Source: Paenibacillus sp. RUD330
GTDB lineage: Bacteria > Bacillota > Bacilli > Paenibacillales > Paenibacillaceae
Length of the DNA: 64,000 nucleotides
NCBI RefSeq assembly: GCF_002243345.2
Contig: NZ_CP022655.2
Span: forward strand, 1,862,501-1,926,500
Direction of reading: 5' to 3'
Positions 34,676-42,233 of this stretch are shown here, piece after piece. Every line of letters starts with the position of its first letter. Position 1 is the first letter of the stretch. A program made the translations under genes and the position numbers. The notes under the pieces are model-generated. The model was not told the origin of the DNA and did no database searches. It worked only from the letters and a program-made list of their open reading frames with translations.

Positions 34676-35310
34676 TAGAAGCCGTTGCAGAGTTCTTGGG
34701 GTTCATGTTCTTCGGGTCAATTGAAGGATTCGCATTAATTGCATTGGTACTTGCCTTGTACCGTTTTAAGATTTCCGAATCATACTGGCCCGTTGGCATC
34801 ACGGTATTCCTCATGACACTCCAGAGCTTTCTGCTACGGGAGGAACTTCAAATTGCTGTCCTTGTCCCAATCGTCAATGCAATTTTCATATCCTTGATGC
34901 TGACCATTTTTCTCAAAGTTCCAGCTCACTGGGCTCTATTCGTTTCATTAGCCGGGTACGTAGGGTACATCATTTTTCAGATTGTAATTTCAACGGCCTC
35001 ATTCGGTGTCTTTTCTCAAGCTGCGGTCGAGGAAAGTTTGTTCAAGGGATACTTACTACAACTACTCACGGCTGCCCCCGTATATTACATTTCCAGGTAT
35101 CTTTACTCAAGGGGCTTAGGCTTTTCGTTTGACTTCGATGAGAAGCGCTTAAAACATGAAGGAACGGTAATTGTAATCTCAGTCATAATTGTCCTAGTGT
35201 CTTTTGGGTTTGTTCTGTATAGTCGAGATCGCTTTCTAATGCTCGTTGTCTTGTTAGCAGCTATGGCGTTTTTCTTATACTATTCGATTATAAGGGAGCG
35301 AAAAGAATGA
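34672..35310 (+). CDS. Polytopic membrane protein, receptor-like (AgrC sensor-domain layout, no kinase)
   Basis: 212 residues with six or seven membrane segments spread evenly from residue 10 to 205, ending in RERKE. The layout and the neighbouring agrB/agrD genes suggest the peptide-sensing half of AgrC, but the whole histidine kinase part (HisKA and ATPase motifs) is absent and the frame ends cleanly with an ATGA overlap to agrB. So this is not a truncated pseudogene by chance. It may signal through another partner, such as the small DNA-binding protein, or act as immunity or peptide transport. Confidence 0.6.
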   Translation: MIEAVAEFLGFMFFGSIEGFALIALVLALYRFKISESYWPVGITVFLMTLQSFLLREELQIAVLVPIVNAIFISLMLTIFLKVPAHWALFVSLAGYVGYIIFQIVISTASFGVFSQAAVEESLFKGYLLQLLTAAPVYYISRYLYSRGLGFSFDFDEKRLKHEGTVIVISVIIVLVSFGFVLYSRDRFLMLVVLLAAMAFFLYYSIIRERKE

Positions 35311-35840
35311 ACGAACCCCTAGCATATAAAATCGCCGTTGCGTGGAAAGCTCTGATTCCTGACCACCCCATTTCTGTTCCTGTTTTAAAATTTTCAATCG
35401 AAATCTTTCTGAACCTCACCCCTATTATAATAACTACTCTATTGCTATCCCTACTAACGGGACAGACCTCAGAAGTTATAGCCGTTATGATCGGCTTTGG
35501 GATACTTCGACAGCTATCAGGTGGATTCCATTTTAAATCAAGCTTACAATGTTTCATCGTTTCAACCATTGGAATAACGATTTGTTCTTTAGTGAGTTTT
35601 CAAAATGAAGCTGCAATTATAAGCATTACGCTGTTAAATATTGTCCTTTTCGCTTTGTTTGCTCCTTCAAATATTGAAGGCCAGAGCCGGATTAAAAAGA
35701 GATACTATCCATTGCTCAAATTTTTATCTATAATCGTAATTGTAAGCTCATTGTTTACAAATTCATCAGAGATTGTAACTGCTTTTTTTATTCAGGGGTT
35801 GTCATTAATAAGGCTTAGAAGGAAGGAGGAGATTGTATGA
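35307..35840 (+). CDS. agrB: AgrB-like signal-peptide protease/exporter
   Basis: 177 residues, six hydrophobic segments. The catalytic pair of AgrB is intact: RQLSGGFHFKSSLQCFIVST holds the His and the Cys seven residues later (about residues 73-80). AgrB cuts the AgrD propeptide in the membrane and forms the ring. ATGA overlaps on both sides show tight co-translation with the receptor-like protein and AgrD. AT-richer than most phage genes around it. Confidence 0.92.
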   Translation: MNEPLAYKIAVAWKALIPDHPISVPVLKFSIEIFLNLTPIIITTLLLSLLTGQTSEVIAVMIGFGILRQLSGGFHFKSSLQCFIVSTIGITICSLVSFQNEAAIISITLLNIVLFALFAPSNIEGQSRIKKRYYPLLKFLSIIVIVSSLFTNSSEIVTAFFIQGLSLIRLRRKEEIV

Positions 35841-35968
35841 AAAAAGCACTCGTGAAGGTTGCCTATCCGGCTGCGTCGCTATTTTCTTTGGTCGCGCTGA
35901 TGTTCGTTTCGACAGCAAGTGTGTGGTTCGTTCATCAGGGTGATACCCCTGAAGAACTTCTCCGATAG
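35837..35968 (+). CDS. agrD: AgrD-like cyclic-lactone autoinducer propeptide
   Basis: 43 residues: amphipathic leader MKKALVKVAYPAASLFSLVA, a core STASVWFVHQG (residues 25-35) and an acidic C-terminal recognition tail DTPEELLR. No cysteine is present, so the ring is likely closed by Ser (Ser28 in SVWFV), giving a lactone rather than thiolactone. The start overlaps the agrB stop (ATGA). It is the typical size and layout for the cyclic lactone autoinducer family, and was too short for a normal gene screen. Confidence 0.85.
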   Translation: MKKALVKVAYPAASLFSLVALMFVSTASVWFVHQGDTPEELLR

Positions 35969-35980
35969 GAGGCCGCCGCT

Positions 35981-36388
35981 ATGATTTGTGATTCCACCCT
36001 ATCCATAGCCGATAAGCCTGATCCTACAATGATGTTTAATGTAGATTTGCCTTTGATCCAATTCGTCTACTACGACCGGACAAAGGACGGGATTTGGGTT
36101 TACAATACTGTCCAAGACGGATTTCTTCCTGGGGCTCTCAAGTTTTGGATGAACATGATTGAGTCAACAGGCTTTACTGGACTTTTTGATGTCGATCGCA
36201 ACTTGAGAGTCAATCCTGGGCATGTCACCTTGATGGACCAGAAGTATGCCAAGGCGTTTTTCGGGGACGACCACAGCAAGGAATGCTCCATGTCGGATCG
36301 AGGCTTCAAACTCCTCCACAACTTCATGGGCGAAAACGCGATTGATTTTAAGTTCAATCCAAATCCAAAGATAAGGGCAGCTCACTAA
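35981..36388 (+). CDS. Unknown protein, fifth gene of the agr-like operon
   Basis: 135 residues, AGGAGG overlapping the agrD stop and the ATG 12 bases after it, so it belongs to the same operon. Unrecognised. No membrane segment; starts MICDSTLSIADKPDP and contains an aromatic-rich segment (GALKFWMNMIESTGFTGLFD). It may be the effector or response protein of this signalling cassette. A perfect hairpin follows. Confidence 0.6.
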   Translation: MICDSTLSIADKPDPTMMFNVDLPLIQFVYYDRTKDGIWVYNTVQDGFLPGALKFWMNMIESTGFTGLFDVDRNLRVNPGHVTLMDQKYAKAFFGDDHSKECSMSDRGFKLLHNFMGENAIDFKFNPNPKIRAAH

Positions 36389-36407
36389 TGTGAGCTGCCC
36401 TTATCTC
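36373..36407. terminator. Perfect palindromic hairpin at the end of the agr-like operon
   Basis: ATAAGGGCAGCTCAC, loop TAAT, GTGAGCTGCCCTTAT: arms of about 15 bases pair fully. There is no good T-run, so termination efficiency is uncertain; it may serve as an RNA-stabilising end. The 205 bases to 36614 show no gene or clear promoter. Confidence 0.6.
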
Positions 36408-36614
36408 GTCATTAACATATTTGATAGGTCGATGTCTGTCGAAACTTGAAGGCATTTTAAGAAAATTCAGCGGGACGAGTATAGATTTACTCTTTGTCCC
36501 AAATGTTGGATAATTCTATTGTAAAGATGCCGATGAGTTGAACGAAACGCAGACATCCTCTATGGCATTTGTAACACTATTGGGTGACACTCCGTCCGGG
36601 GAGGAGTAGAAATC

Positions 36615-36845
36615 CTACTCTCGCCGGTTGGTAAAATCAATGACATAAAGGTCATTGGTGTCGCAGTCTAGGATAAAGCCAGCATGAATCCCTTGTTCAA
36701 GGGTGAATGTTCGCTCTCTCTTGATGATCTTCGTGATGTACTGGCGTGACACGCCTAAACGGCGTGCAAATTCTGCCTGAGTCATGTCGGCTTTACGCAA
36801 CAACGAAGGCAACCGGCTCTCCCCCAAACGAAGGGAGGAAGCCAT
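36615..36845 (-). CDS. XRE-type regulator, divergent from the small ORF at 36927
   Basis: 76 residues; helix-turn-helix MTQAEFARRLGVSRQYITKI (residues about 21-40), clear Cro/CI type. Its start faces a promoter carrying a GAAC-ACTT-GTTC palindrome, a likely target. Its C-terminal part (GIHAGFILDCDTNDLYVIDF) is short, so no cleavable or oligomerisation domain is present. Confidence 0.8.
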   Translation of the reverse strand: MASSLRLGESRLPSLLRKADMTQAEFARRLGVSRQYITKIIKRERTFTLEQGIHAGFILDCDTNDLYVIDFTNRRE

Positions 36846-36859
36846 AATATCTCCTTTTC

Positions 36860-36897
36860 TAGGAACACTTGTTCTTATTAGAAAATGGTGTTATACT
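36860..36897 (+). promoter_or_regulatory. Promoter with palindromic operator between divergent genes
   Basis: TTGTTC (36869-36874) and TATACT (36892-36897), 17-base spacer. The -35 is covered by GGAAC-ACTT-GTTCT (36862-36875). This resembles the Gram-positive LexA box (GAAC-N4-GTTC), with one non-consensus position in the centre; it could equally be the operator of the XRE protein encoded to the left. Confidence 0.6.
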
Positions 36898-36926
36898 CAA
36901 AACAACTCTTGAGAGGTGACCCCGCC

Positions 36927-37079
36927 GTGAAGGAAACGGACCCCGCCGTACAGAAAACGGACATTGCACTTGAACGGTACATAGCAGAGCTCAAGAGGGC
37001 TGGGGTTGATCCTCAACCGTATGTTGATTTCCTGAAGAATCTCATTTCAGAAGATCAGCACCTGCCTGAACAAACTTAG
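36927..37079 (+). CDS. Small phage protein, 50 residues
   Basis: GTG start (RBS GAGAGGTGA) giving KETDPAVQKTDIALERYIAE then LKRAGVDPQPYVDFLKNLIS. Likely helical. It is transcribed from the promoter at 36869-36897. Its last 38 bases overlap the convergent repressor gene on the other strand, an arrangement that lets transcription of one reduce the other. Confidence 0.55.
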   Translation: MKETDPAVQKTDIALERYIAELKRAGVDPQPYVDFLKNLISEDQHLPEQT

Positions 37080-37443
37080 CAAATCGCTCTTTTTGTTCTT
37101 CGGAAAGGCGGCGTCCTGCATAGGACAGATTTTTCTTTATTAAATCTTCAATAGGCAAATCAATATCATCATTTTCTGAAGACTCTTCTCCAGCCGGAGA
37201 GGAGTCTTTTTGAATTTCAACTTTTATATCGTCTTTTCCTATCAGATAATCAACTGTTACACCAAAAATATCGGCAAGTTTAGATGCTTTTTCCGCGCTC
37301 AAATTGCGTTCACCTTTTTCAATGTCATAAAAATACTGTGGCGTAATTCCAAGGCGCTGAGCGATGAAGTACCCGCTCAGCTTTTTGCCGTTCAAATCTT
37401 TATAAGTCGCTCGCAGTTCCTTAATCCTATGTGCAGCCATCAT
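37042..37443 (-). CDS. CI-like phage repressor
   Basis: 133 residues; the ATG at 37443 follows GAGGAGG. N-terminal XRE domain (SGYFIAQRLGITPQYFYDIE, residues about 25-45), followed by an acidic linker and a C-terminal helical part (RRLSEEQKERFAKFVQAGADLL) likely to mediate dimerisation. It is divergent from a Cro-like gene, with four operators between, the usual lysogeny switch. No LexA-type cleavage domain is seen, so induction may use another signal. Confidence 0.85.
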   Translation of the reverse strand: MMAAHRIKELRATYKDLNGKKLSGYFIAQRLGITPQYFYDIEKGERNLSAEKASKLADIFGVTVDYLIGKDDIKVEIQKDSSPAGEESSENDDIDLPIEDLIKKNLSYAGRRLSEEQKERFAKFVQAGADLLK

Positions 37444-37462
37444 TGGCGCCTCCTCTTTTTCA

Positions 37463-37645
37463 ATCAGCAAATAGCTTATACGACGATATTACCACCTATG
37501 TGTGACCTAAACAATAAGCAAATGGTTGATATATATAGCAAAACAGAGAATGTGAAAGCATATAGTTTATTTTATCATGATTATGCGGATTTTACCAGCT
37601 ATTTGCTTATTTTCTCCCTTTGTCTATTGTAAGCTATTTGTTTAT
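37463..37645. promoter_or_regulatory. Lysogeny switch: divergent promoters and four operators
   Basis: Four copies of a 14-bp site (consensus AGCTATTTGCTTAT): 37463-37476 (minus, 13/14), 37514-37527 (minus, 12/14), 37597-37610 (plus), 37632-37645 (plus, 13/14). Minus promoter TTGTTT (37514-37509), TAATAT (37491-37486), 17-base spacer, drives the repressor. Plus promoter TTGTCT (37620-37625), TATATT (37643-37648), 17-base spacer, drives the early operon; one operator fills its spacer. Confidence 0.8.
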
Positions 37646-37673
37646 ATTTTATGCATGGGAGGTGATACAAATC

Positions 37674-37895
37674 ATGAGCTTCTCGGACGTAGTGAGAAAA
37701 GCTGCTGCTGTAAAAAATATTAAGCCGGCCGAAATTGCTAGAAGAGCCGGGTATAGCGCTCAGCACATTCACGACTTGATGAGTGGGGAAAGACGGTGGA
37801 ACGAAGACTCCATCAATAAAATTTGCGAAGTCTTGGATATACAAATTCGATTTGAGTACGAACAAGAGGACCCAAATCAGAAAATGAAAATTTAA
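37674..37895 (+). CDS. Cro-like XRE regulator
   Basis: 73 residues, ATG 37674 with GGGAGGTGAT. The helix-turn-helix KPAEIARRAGYSAQHIHDLM (residues about 17-36) is followed by a short tail. First gene rightward from the lysogeny switch, divergent from the CI-like repressor, as Cro is. Probably helps set the early lytic programme. Confidence 0.82.
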   Translation: MSFSDVVRKAAAVKNIKPAEIARRAGYSAQHIHDLMSGERRWNEDSINKICEVLDIQIRFEYEQEDPNQKMKI

Positions 37896-37972
37896 AGGTG
37901 AGCTCCGAGAGTGTTTTTGGCAAAGCCGGTCTGCGGTAGCTGCATTGAAGAATTCGGAGGGGGTGAAAGTAA

Positions 37973-38128
37973 ATGCCTGAGAAAACGAACGTCGAGGCGA
38001 TCTGGTACTTGAACAAATTGCATGCTTTCCGTCAAAGCGGCGCTCTCGTGGAAGCGGCGGAATGCTGGCTTGACAAGGAGATAGCGGAACTCGAATTAGA
38101 TATTGCTTTTCAAGAAGATTTGAAATGA
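37973..38128 (+). CDS. Small early phage protein, 51 residues
   Basis: Start ATG after GGAGGGGGTGAAAG. Encodes a helical protein, NVEAIWYLNKLHAFRQSGAL and a C-terminal acidic helix (LELDIAFQEDL). It overlaps the next regulator gene by four bases (ATGA). Unrecognised. Confidence 0.55.
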   Translation: MPEKTNVEAIWYLNKLHAFRQSGALVEAAECWLDKEIAELELDIAFQEDLK

Positions 38129-38373
38129 GTTCCGTCGTTGGCCTGGAGTTTGGAAAACGGCTGGTAGGCGAAAGACGTCGCAGAGGAATGAATCAGTACC
38201 AATTTTCGGACAAGCTCGGAATCACAAGAGCAGCTTTAAGCCATTACGAAAGAGGCTTCCGGGAACCGAGCTTGACTTTGATTTCTAGCTTCGCAGACAC
38301 CCTGGGCGTTTCGTGTGACTATTTATTAGGACGGACAAGCGTACCTGGAAATGGAGGTTTTCGAGATGAATAA
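38125..38373 (+). CDS. XRE-type regulator in the early operon
   Basis: 82 residues. Well conserved helix-turn-helix NQYQFSDKLGITRAALSHYE with the following GFREPSLTLISSFADTLGVS and DYLLGRT, the classic phage-repressor layout. Translationally coupled to the gene before (ATGA) and overlapping the next by eight bases. A second repressor-like protein beside the CI/Cro pair. Confidence 0.85.
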   Translation: MSSVVGLEFGKRLVGERRRRGMNQYQFSDKLGITRAALSHYERGFREPSLTLISSFADTLGVSCDYLLGRTSVPGNGGFRDE

Positions 38374-39001
38374 AGCCGAAATTGAAAAAAGGGCTGTTAG
38401 CTATCGGGAACAGCTTGGAGGGAAAGTCATAATGTTCCCAGTAGACGAATTGAATCCGATCAGCCTTTATGCAGTGTGCATTCATGATGGGAAGAAGTTC
38501 TTCGTTTACGACAAAGCGGTTCCGGTGGAGGAAGCGGCTAGTTATATCAAGGTCTTTATGGAGGCCCTCGAAGCCGAAGGTTTGGACTCGGACTACAGCC
38601 GGGACGTTCGTTTCATTTCGAGTGAAGCCCAAATGAAAGGGCACCTGACCCTTCGGCGATTGAAGAAAGAGGACGATCGGAAGCAGCAAGCGGTCCAACG
38701 TTTCGACGAAGATTTCCAGGATGACGGTAAGGGCGGAAAACTCATTTCAGCTCGTGGCCTTATCTCTTTGAGCTATCGATTAATGGTTGAAGAAAAGAAT
38801 CCTGTTGCTACGGAGTTCATGAATAACTTCTTTCGTCTTCTCCAGACTCGCCGGTATGGAAAAACTGCAGCTGCAATCAAGCAAGAATTGAGGCGAATGA
38901 GCCTGATTGAACGCGATGAATGGATAAACAGGATCTACAGCAGCTCTCGCTACATTCAGTGCGCAGAAGAAGTTTTCGCCCTCGTGCCTCCTAAAAACTA
39001 A
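38366..39001 (+). CDS. Early phage protein of unknown function, 211 residues
   Basis: Unrecognised. ATG 38366 after GGAGG; overlaps the regulator gene by eight bases. N-terminal alpha/beta part (KVIMFPVDELNPISLYAVCI), charged middle (RRLKKEDDRKQQAVQRFDED), and a helical C-terminus. It resembles none of the phage families I know. A hairpin-like GGTCT/AGACC-type sequence follows at 39003-39035 without a T-run. Confidence 0.6.
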   Translation: MNKAEIEKRAVSYREQLGGKVIMFPVDELNPISLYAVCIHDGKKFFVYDKAVPVEEAASYIKVFMEALEAEGLDSDYSRDVRFISSEAQMKGHLTLRRLKKEDDRKQQAVQRFDEDFQDDGKGGKLISARGLISLSYRLMVEEKNPVATEFMNNFFRLLQTRRYGKTAAAIKQELRRMSLIERDEWINRIYSSSRYIQCAEEVFALVPPKN

Positions 39002-39145
39002 AAAGACCTCGCGGGGTAGGAGCCGCAAGGTCTGGCCGAAAGAAACTTTCCCAACAGGTTGGGAAAAAAGCAAAACGCGATAAAAAAATTATTAGCGCCA
39101 TTATACTACGAGCGCCCCGCTGGCGACAAGAAGGGATAGATTTGA

Positions 39146-39415
39146 ATGTCCATGGAAAATACGGTGGCCAAGCTTTCGGATGAATTGGCTGAGCGTTACT
39201 GGGAGCTGCTTGAGAAAGAAGGCTCCACTCTGGCGGGTAACTTGGTCGGCGAAGCAGAGGCTGCTTTTGCGGAGTGCCTCACCCCGGAGCAATCAGTTGC
39301 TTACGAGAAGGTGTCCGATCTCATCGCCCGCCAGGAAGCCGAACGTACTCAACGATTCTTCAAACTCGGATATCTTGATGGAATTCAAGCCGGGTGCACA
39401 ATTTTTAAATTTTGA
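39146..39415 (+). CDS. Small helical phage protein, 89 residues
   Basis: All-helical by pattern (AKLSDELAERYWELLEKEGS), ending in FFKLGYLDGIQAGCTIFKF. Its C-terminal motif F-x-x-GY-x-DG is similar to the end of the next gene (CGYVAGFLAGYRFLKE), so the two may be related duplicates. RBS GAAGGGAT. Confidence 0.55.
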   Translation: MSMENTVAKLSDELAERYWELLEKEGSTLAGNLVGEAEAAFAECLTPEQSVAYEKVSDLIARQEAERTQRFFKLGYLDGIQAGCTIFKF

Positions 39416-39428
39416 GGAGGAACTTTCA

Positions 39429-39824
39429 ATGGGAAACGGCACGCTCAGAGGAATGATTGGATATGTCGGCATAGATCAGGTATGTAAATCCAAGAAGGTA
39501 AAGGCGCAACCGAGCCCAGGTGCTTACATGGAGATGCAGATGTACGAAGCGGGCATGGAAAAGGTCTTAGCTGAGGTGGCAACCACAAACCTACGCTTTG
39601 TACATCAAATGGACAATCCGCTTTATGCGGAGGAAGTTCAGGAGGAAGAAAAGCTCGAAGCTGAATTTGCCAAGCTTTCGGATTCGTTTCCAGAAGCCAT
39701 ATCATCTCAGCTAAATGATTTTTATACCTCATCAAAGTGTTACGCCTATACCCTTCACGATTGCGGCTATGTCGCCGGCTTTCTGGCTGGCTACCGGTTT
39801 CTCAAGGAAATGAACAACGAATAA
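39429..39824 (+). CDS. Small helical phage protein, 131 residues
   Basis: RBS GAGGAGG, ATG 39429. A glycine-rich start (MGNGTLRGMIGYVGIDQVCK) and a helical C-terminal half similar in rhythm to the preceding protein (KLSDSFPEAISSQLNDFYTS). Unrecognised; lies just upstream of the replication initiator. Confidence 0.55.
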   Translation: MGNGTLRGMIGYVGIDQVCKSKKVKAQPSPGAYMEMQMYEAGMEKVLAEVATTNLRFVHQMDNPLYAEEVQEEEKLEAEFAKLSDSFPEAISSQLNDFYTSSKCYAYTLHDCGYVAGFLAGYRFLKEMNNE

Positions 39825-39836
39825 GAGGGTGGGATC

Positions 39837-40667
39837 GTGGCCGGATGGATTAAGCTTCACAGGAAAATCAGAGACAATCCGGTCTTCAACGACCTGCAGC
39901 TCTATCGTCTCTGGACCATTTGCCTCCTTGAAGCGACACATAAACCTCATGACCAAGCCATCGGAAAACAGATCATTCCACTGGAGCCTGGACAGTTCAT
40001 TACTGGCCGTTTTGACCTCCGTGACATGTACAATAAAGGCCTTCCGAAAGCGGATAGAGCACTTGGCGACTATACCGTGTGGAGGTGGCTGCAAAGTTTG
40101 GAGAAACACGGTTTTCTGAGCATCAGAACGAGCAACAAATACTCCACTGTTTCCATAACAAACTGGGAGTTTTATCAATCTCGTGAGCAAGAAAACGAGC
40201 AACAAGTGAGCAACAACGGAGCATCAAATGAGCAACAAGTGAGCACAAACAAGAATGGTAAGAAGGGTGAGAATGAAAAGAATCCCCTTTATCCGGAAAT
40301 TGAAGCCTTCCGGAAGCGTTATGAATCGGATCTCTTAAAACTAATAGACGAATATCTCCAATTCATCGCCGAGATGCGAAAGTCAAAGCGGATTGCGGAC
40401 AGCGTTGTTAAAAAGGTGCTCGCTTACTTTGATCGTTTCTCCCCGACAATCGTCGAGTACGGCATCCGCACTCACATGAGCTTGCCTCAGAAGGCGAGCG
40501 CCCAGGAAGAGTATACTTTCGGCATCATACGGAACGCGACAGAGGATGAAGCACGGGCGAAATTGGAGCGCCTGCGGTTGGGACCGCAGAAGACTGGACG
40601 GCGGCAGGCGTTCAACGAAGACGACTTTTTGAGTTCCTTGAAGGAGGAAGACGGCGATGCTACTTGA
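39837..40667 (+). CDS. Phage replication initiator / replisome organiser
   Basis: 276 residues, GTG start. The N-terminal winged-helix domain (AGWIKLHRKIRDNPVFNDLQ, then GDYTVWRWLQSLEKHGFLSI) matches phage replisome organisers. A linker of Gln/Asn/Ser follows (about residues 118-145), then a C-terminal helical domain that may bind the helicase loader. The linker is encoded by the iteron region, so the origin lies inside this gene, as in lambda O and related initiators. Confidence 0.85.
   Translation: MAGWIKLHRKIRDNPVFNDLQLYRLWTICLLEATHKPHDQAIGKQIIPLEPGQFITGRFDLRDMYNKGLPKADRALGDYTVWRWLQSLEKHGFLSIRTSNKYSTVSITNWEFYQSREQENEQQVSNNGASNEQQVSTNKNGKKGENEKNPLYPEIEAFRKRYESDLLKLIDEYLQFIAEMRKSKRIADSVVKKVLAYFDRFSPTIVEYGIRTHMSLPQKASAQEEYTFGIIRNATEDEARAKLERLRLGPQKTGRRQAFNEDDFLSSLKEEDGDAT
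40185..40251. other. Candidate phage replication origin: 11-bp iterons inside the initiator gene
   Basis: GAGCAACAAGT-type units start at 40197, 40208, 40219, 40230 and 40241, exactly 11 bp apart. Further GAGCAA-type units lie at 40185 and 40130. The 11-bp period breaks the reading frame each time, so the repeat is kept at DNA level, not for the protein. This matches iterons where initiator proteins bind. Confidence 0.75.
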
Positions 40668-40926
40668 AGAGGCAGGGAGGCTGCTGGTTATCATCAGTAA
40701 CTTTGTCCCGAACTACCAGCCGACGGCTGGGGCGGCCGCGAGTTGGAAAAGGATTCTCGGAGTCATGTCATACGAGGATGCCGAGCGGTATATGTACCAG
40801 TATTTCAGTCAGAGCCGATTCGCTCCTATGCCGGCGGACCTCCTGGAGCTTTATCGAAACGACTTTGACCCGGACAAGCTGGTCCCGCTGGACCCTCCTG
40901 ATGACATGATGGGGGTGGGTGAGTGA
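40657..40926 (+). CDS. Replicative helicase inhibitor/loader, G39P-like
   Basis: 89 residues, overlapping the initiator gene by 11 bases. Layout fits SPP1 G39P-like proteins: an N-terminal helical part (LLVIISNFVPNYQPTAGAAA) then ERYMYQYFSQSRFAPMPADL, and an acidic disordered C-terminus. It would deliver the DnaB-type helicase encoded next to the origin complex. Stop overlaps the helicase ATG. Confidence 0.7.
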   Translation: MLLEEAGRLLVIISNFVPNYQPTAGAAASWKRILGVMSYEDAERYMYQYFSQSRFAPMPADLLELYRNDFDPDKLVPLDPPDDMMGVGE

Positions 40927-42233
40927 TGGCCGCAGATATCGAGACTCAAGTCTGTGTCCTTGCAGGCATGCTTCAATCGGAGAATATGCTCTATGACGGG
41001 CTGAGTCAGCTAACCCCTGATCATTTCCAAGCACCTATCCTGAGAGCGGCATTCGAGAAGACCGCAGCCTTTGCGGAAAAGGCGCCTCCTACATGGGCCA
41101 TGATCTACAAGGAATTGAGGGATGCCGGTAGCGAAGCGGCTGAGATACTAACTCAAGTCAAGACGGCTCCAGTGACCGAAAACAGTTTCGCTCACTGGAT
41201 TGGGGTGCTGAATGATCAGCATGCCCGGAGGAACTATTACAAGGCGGCCGTCGACATCGCCAACCTGTGCAAATCGGACAAGCCAATTGCGGAAATTCGC
41301 GAGCTGGTTGAAGAACGGATTTTGCAAGCCGGTACACTTGAAACCGCAGATCAAATCATCACCCCGCAGCAAGCCAGCACCAGGGCCAAAGCAGAGTTCG
41401 TGCGACGGCAGAATTCTCCAGTAAAAGTCCACGGCATTAAACTCTCCCGTCCGACTGCACGAAACGGCGCACCCGGAATCGATGGTTTCCCCAGTCTTGA
41501 CGAAGCGTTGAAAGGCCTCAAAGGTGGAGACCTGATTATCATAGCTGCTGAAACCGGAGATGGGAAAACCGCTCTCGCGCAGAATATCGTGCGACACGCC
41601 TCAATTCACCAAGACTTCCAGACCTATTACCAAAATACAGAGATGAATCCCGATGAGATGGTTTTCCGTTTTATCTCTCAAAAGACCGGGAAATCGTTCA
41701 CTGGCATCTATACAGGATCGCTCCAGGGAGCAGACAAGGATCATGTGCTTCGGGAGTTTGATGCCTTTGCTCAATCCAAGGTTTTTATCTCCAGTCTGCC
41801 GATCCTCACTCCGGAGCGGAGCCGCGGCCTTGCCCGTCAGTTCAAGACACGCTACGGAAAGCTGGATCTCCTGGTCATCGACTATGTAGGCCGCATGGAA
41901 TTAGATAGTTCTCGCGGCAAGCAGGAGTGGCAAGTCATGCGGGACATTGCCAAAAACAGCAAGCGTCTTGCGCAGGAGATCAATGCATGCGTCATTCTGA
42001 TCGCTCAACTGAACGAAGATGGTAAACTGCAGGGCGCCAAGCAAATGGAAAACGAAGCCGACGGCATGTTCTTGTTTAGACCGATCGGCAAAGAAGAGGT
42101 CAACACATGCCCGGCTGGCGCGACTCACAAGATCGTGAACAAGAAAGTGCGCCGCGGCGAGAAAGGCGGCACGATCTGGTGCAGCTTCAATAAGGATCGG
42201 ATGTACATCACGGAAATCAAGGATGAAAGATGA
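40926..42233 (+). CDS. dnaB: Replicative DNA helicase, DnaB type
   Basis: 435 residues. N-terminal DnaB domain (VLAGMLQSENMLYDGLSQLT) and a RecA-type ATPase with Walker A IIAAETGDGKTALAQNIVRH (about residue 205) and Walker B KLDLLVIDYVGRMEL (about residue 318). Shares the GLKGGDLIIIAA entry of the family. It unwinds the phage fork. The ATG overlaps the loader stop (TGATG); an earlier GTG is also possible. Confidence 0.93.
   Translation: MAADIETQVCVLAGMLQSENMLYDGLSQLTPDHFQAPILRAAFEKTAAFAEKAPPTWAMIYKELRDAGSEAAEILTQVKTAPVTENSFAHWIGVLNDQHARRNYYKAAVDIANLCKSDKPIAEIRELVEERILQAGTLETADQIITPQQASTRAKAEFVRRQNSPVKVHGIKLSRPTARNGAPGIDGFPSLDEALKGLKGGDLIIIAAETGDGKTALAQNIVRHASIHQDFQTYYQNTEMNPDEMVFRFISQKTGKSFTGIYTGSLQGADKDHVLREFDAFAQSKVFISSLPILTPERSRGLARQFKTRYGKLDLLVIDYVGRMELDSSRGKQEWQVMRDIAKNSKRLAQEINACVILIAQLNEDGKLQGAKQMENEADGMFLFRPIGKEEVNTCPAGATHKIVNKKVRRGEKGGTIWCSFNKDRMYITEIKDER

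Noticed and set aside
40130-40251. CRISPR-like repeat array
   Set aside because: Units are contiguous at 11 bp without spacers; iterons fit.
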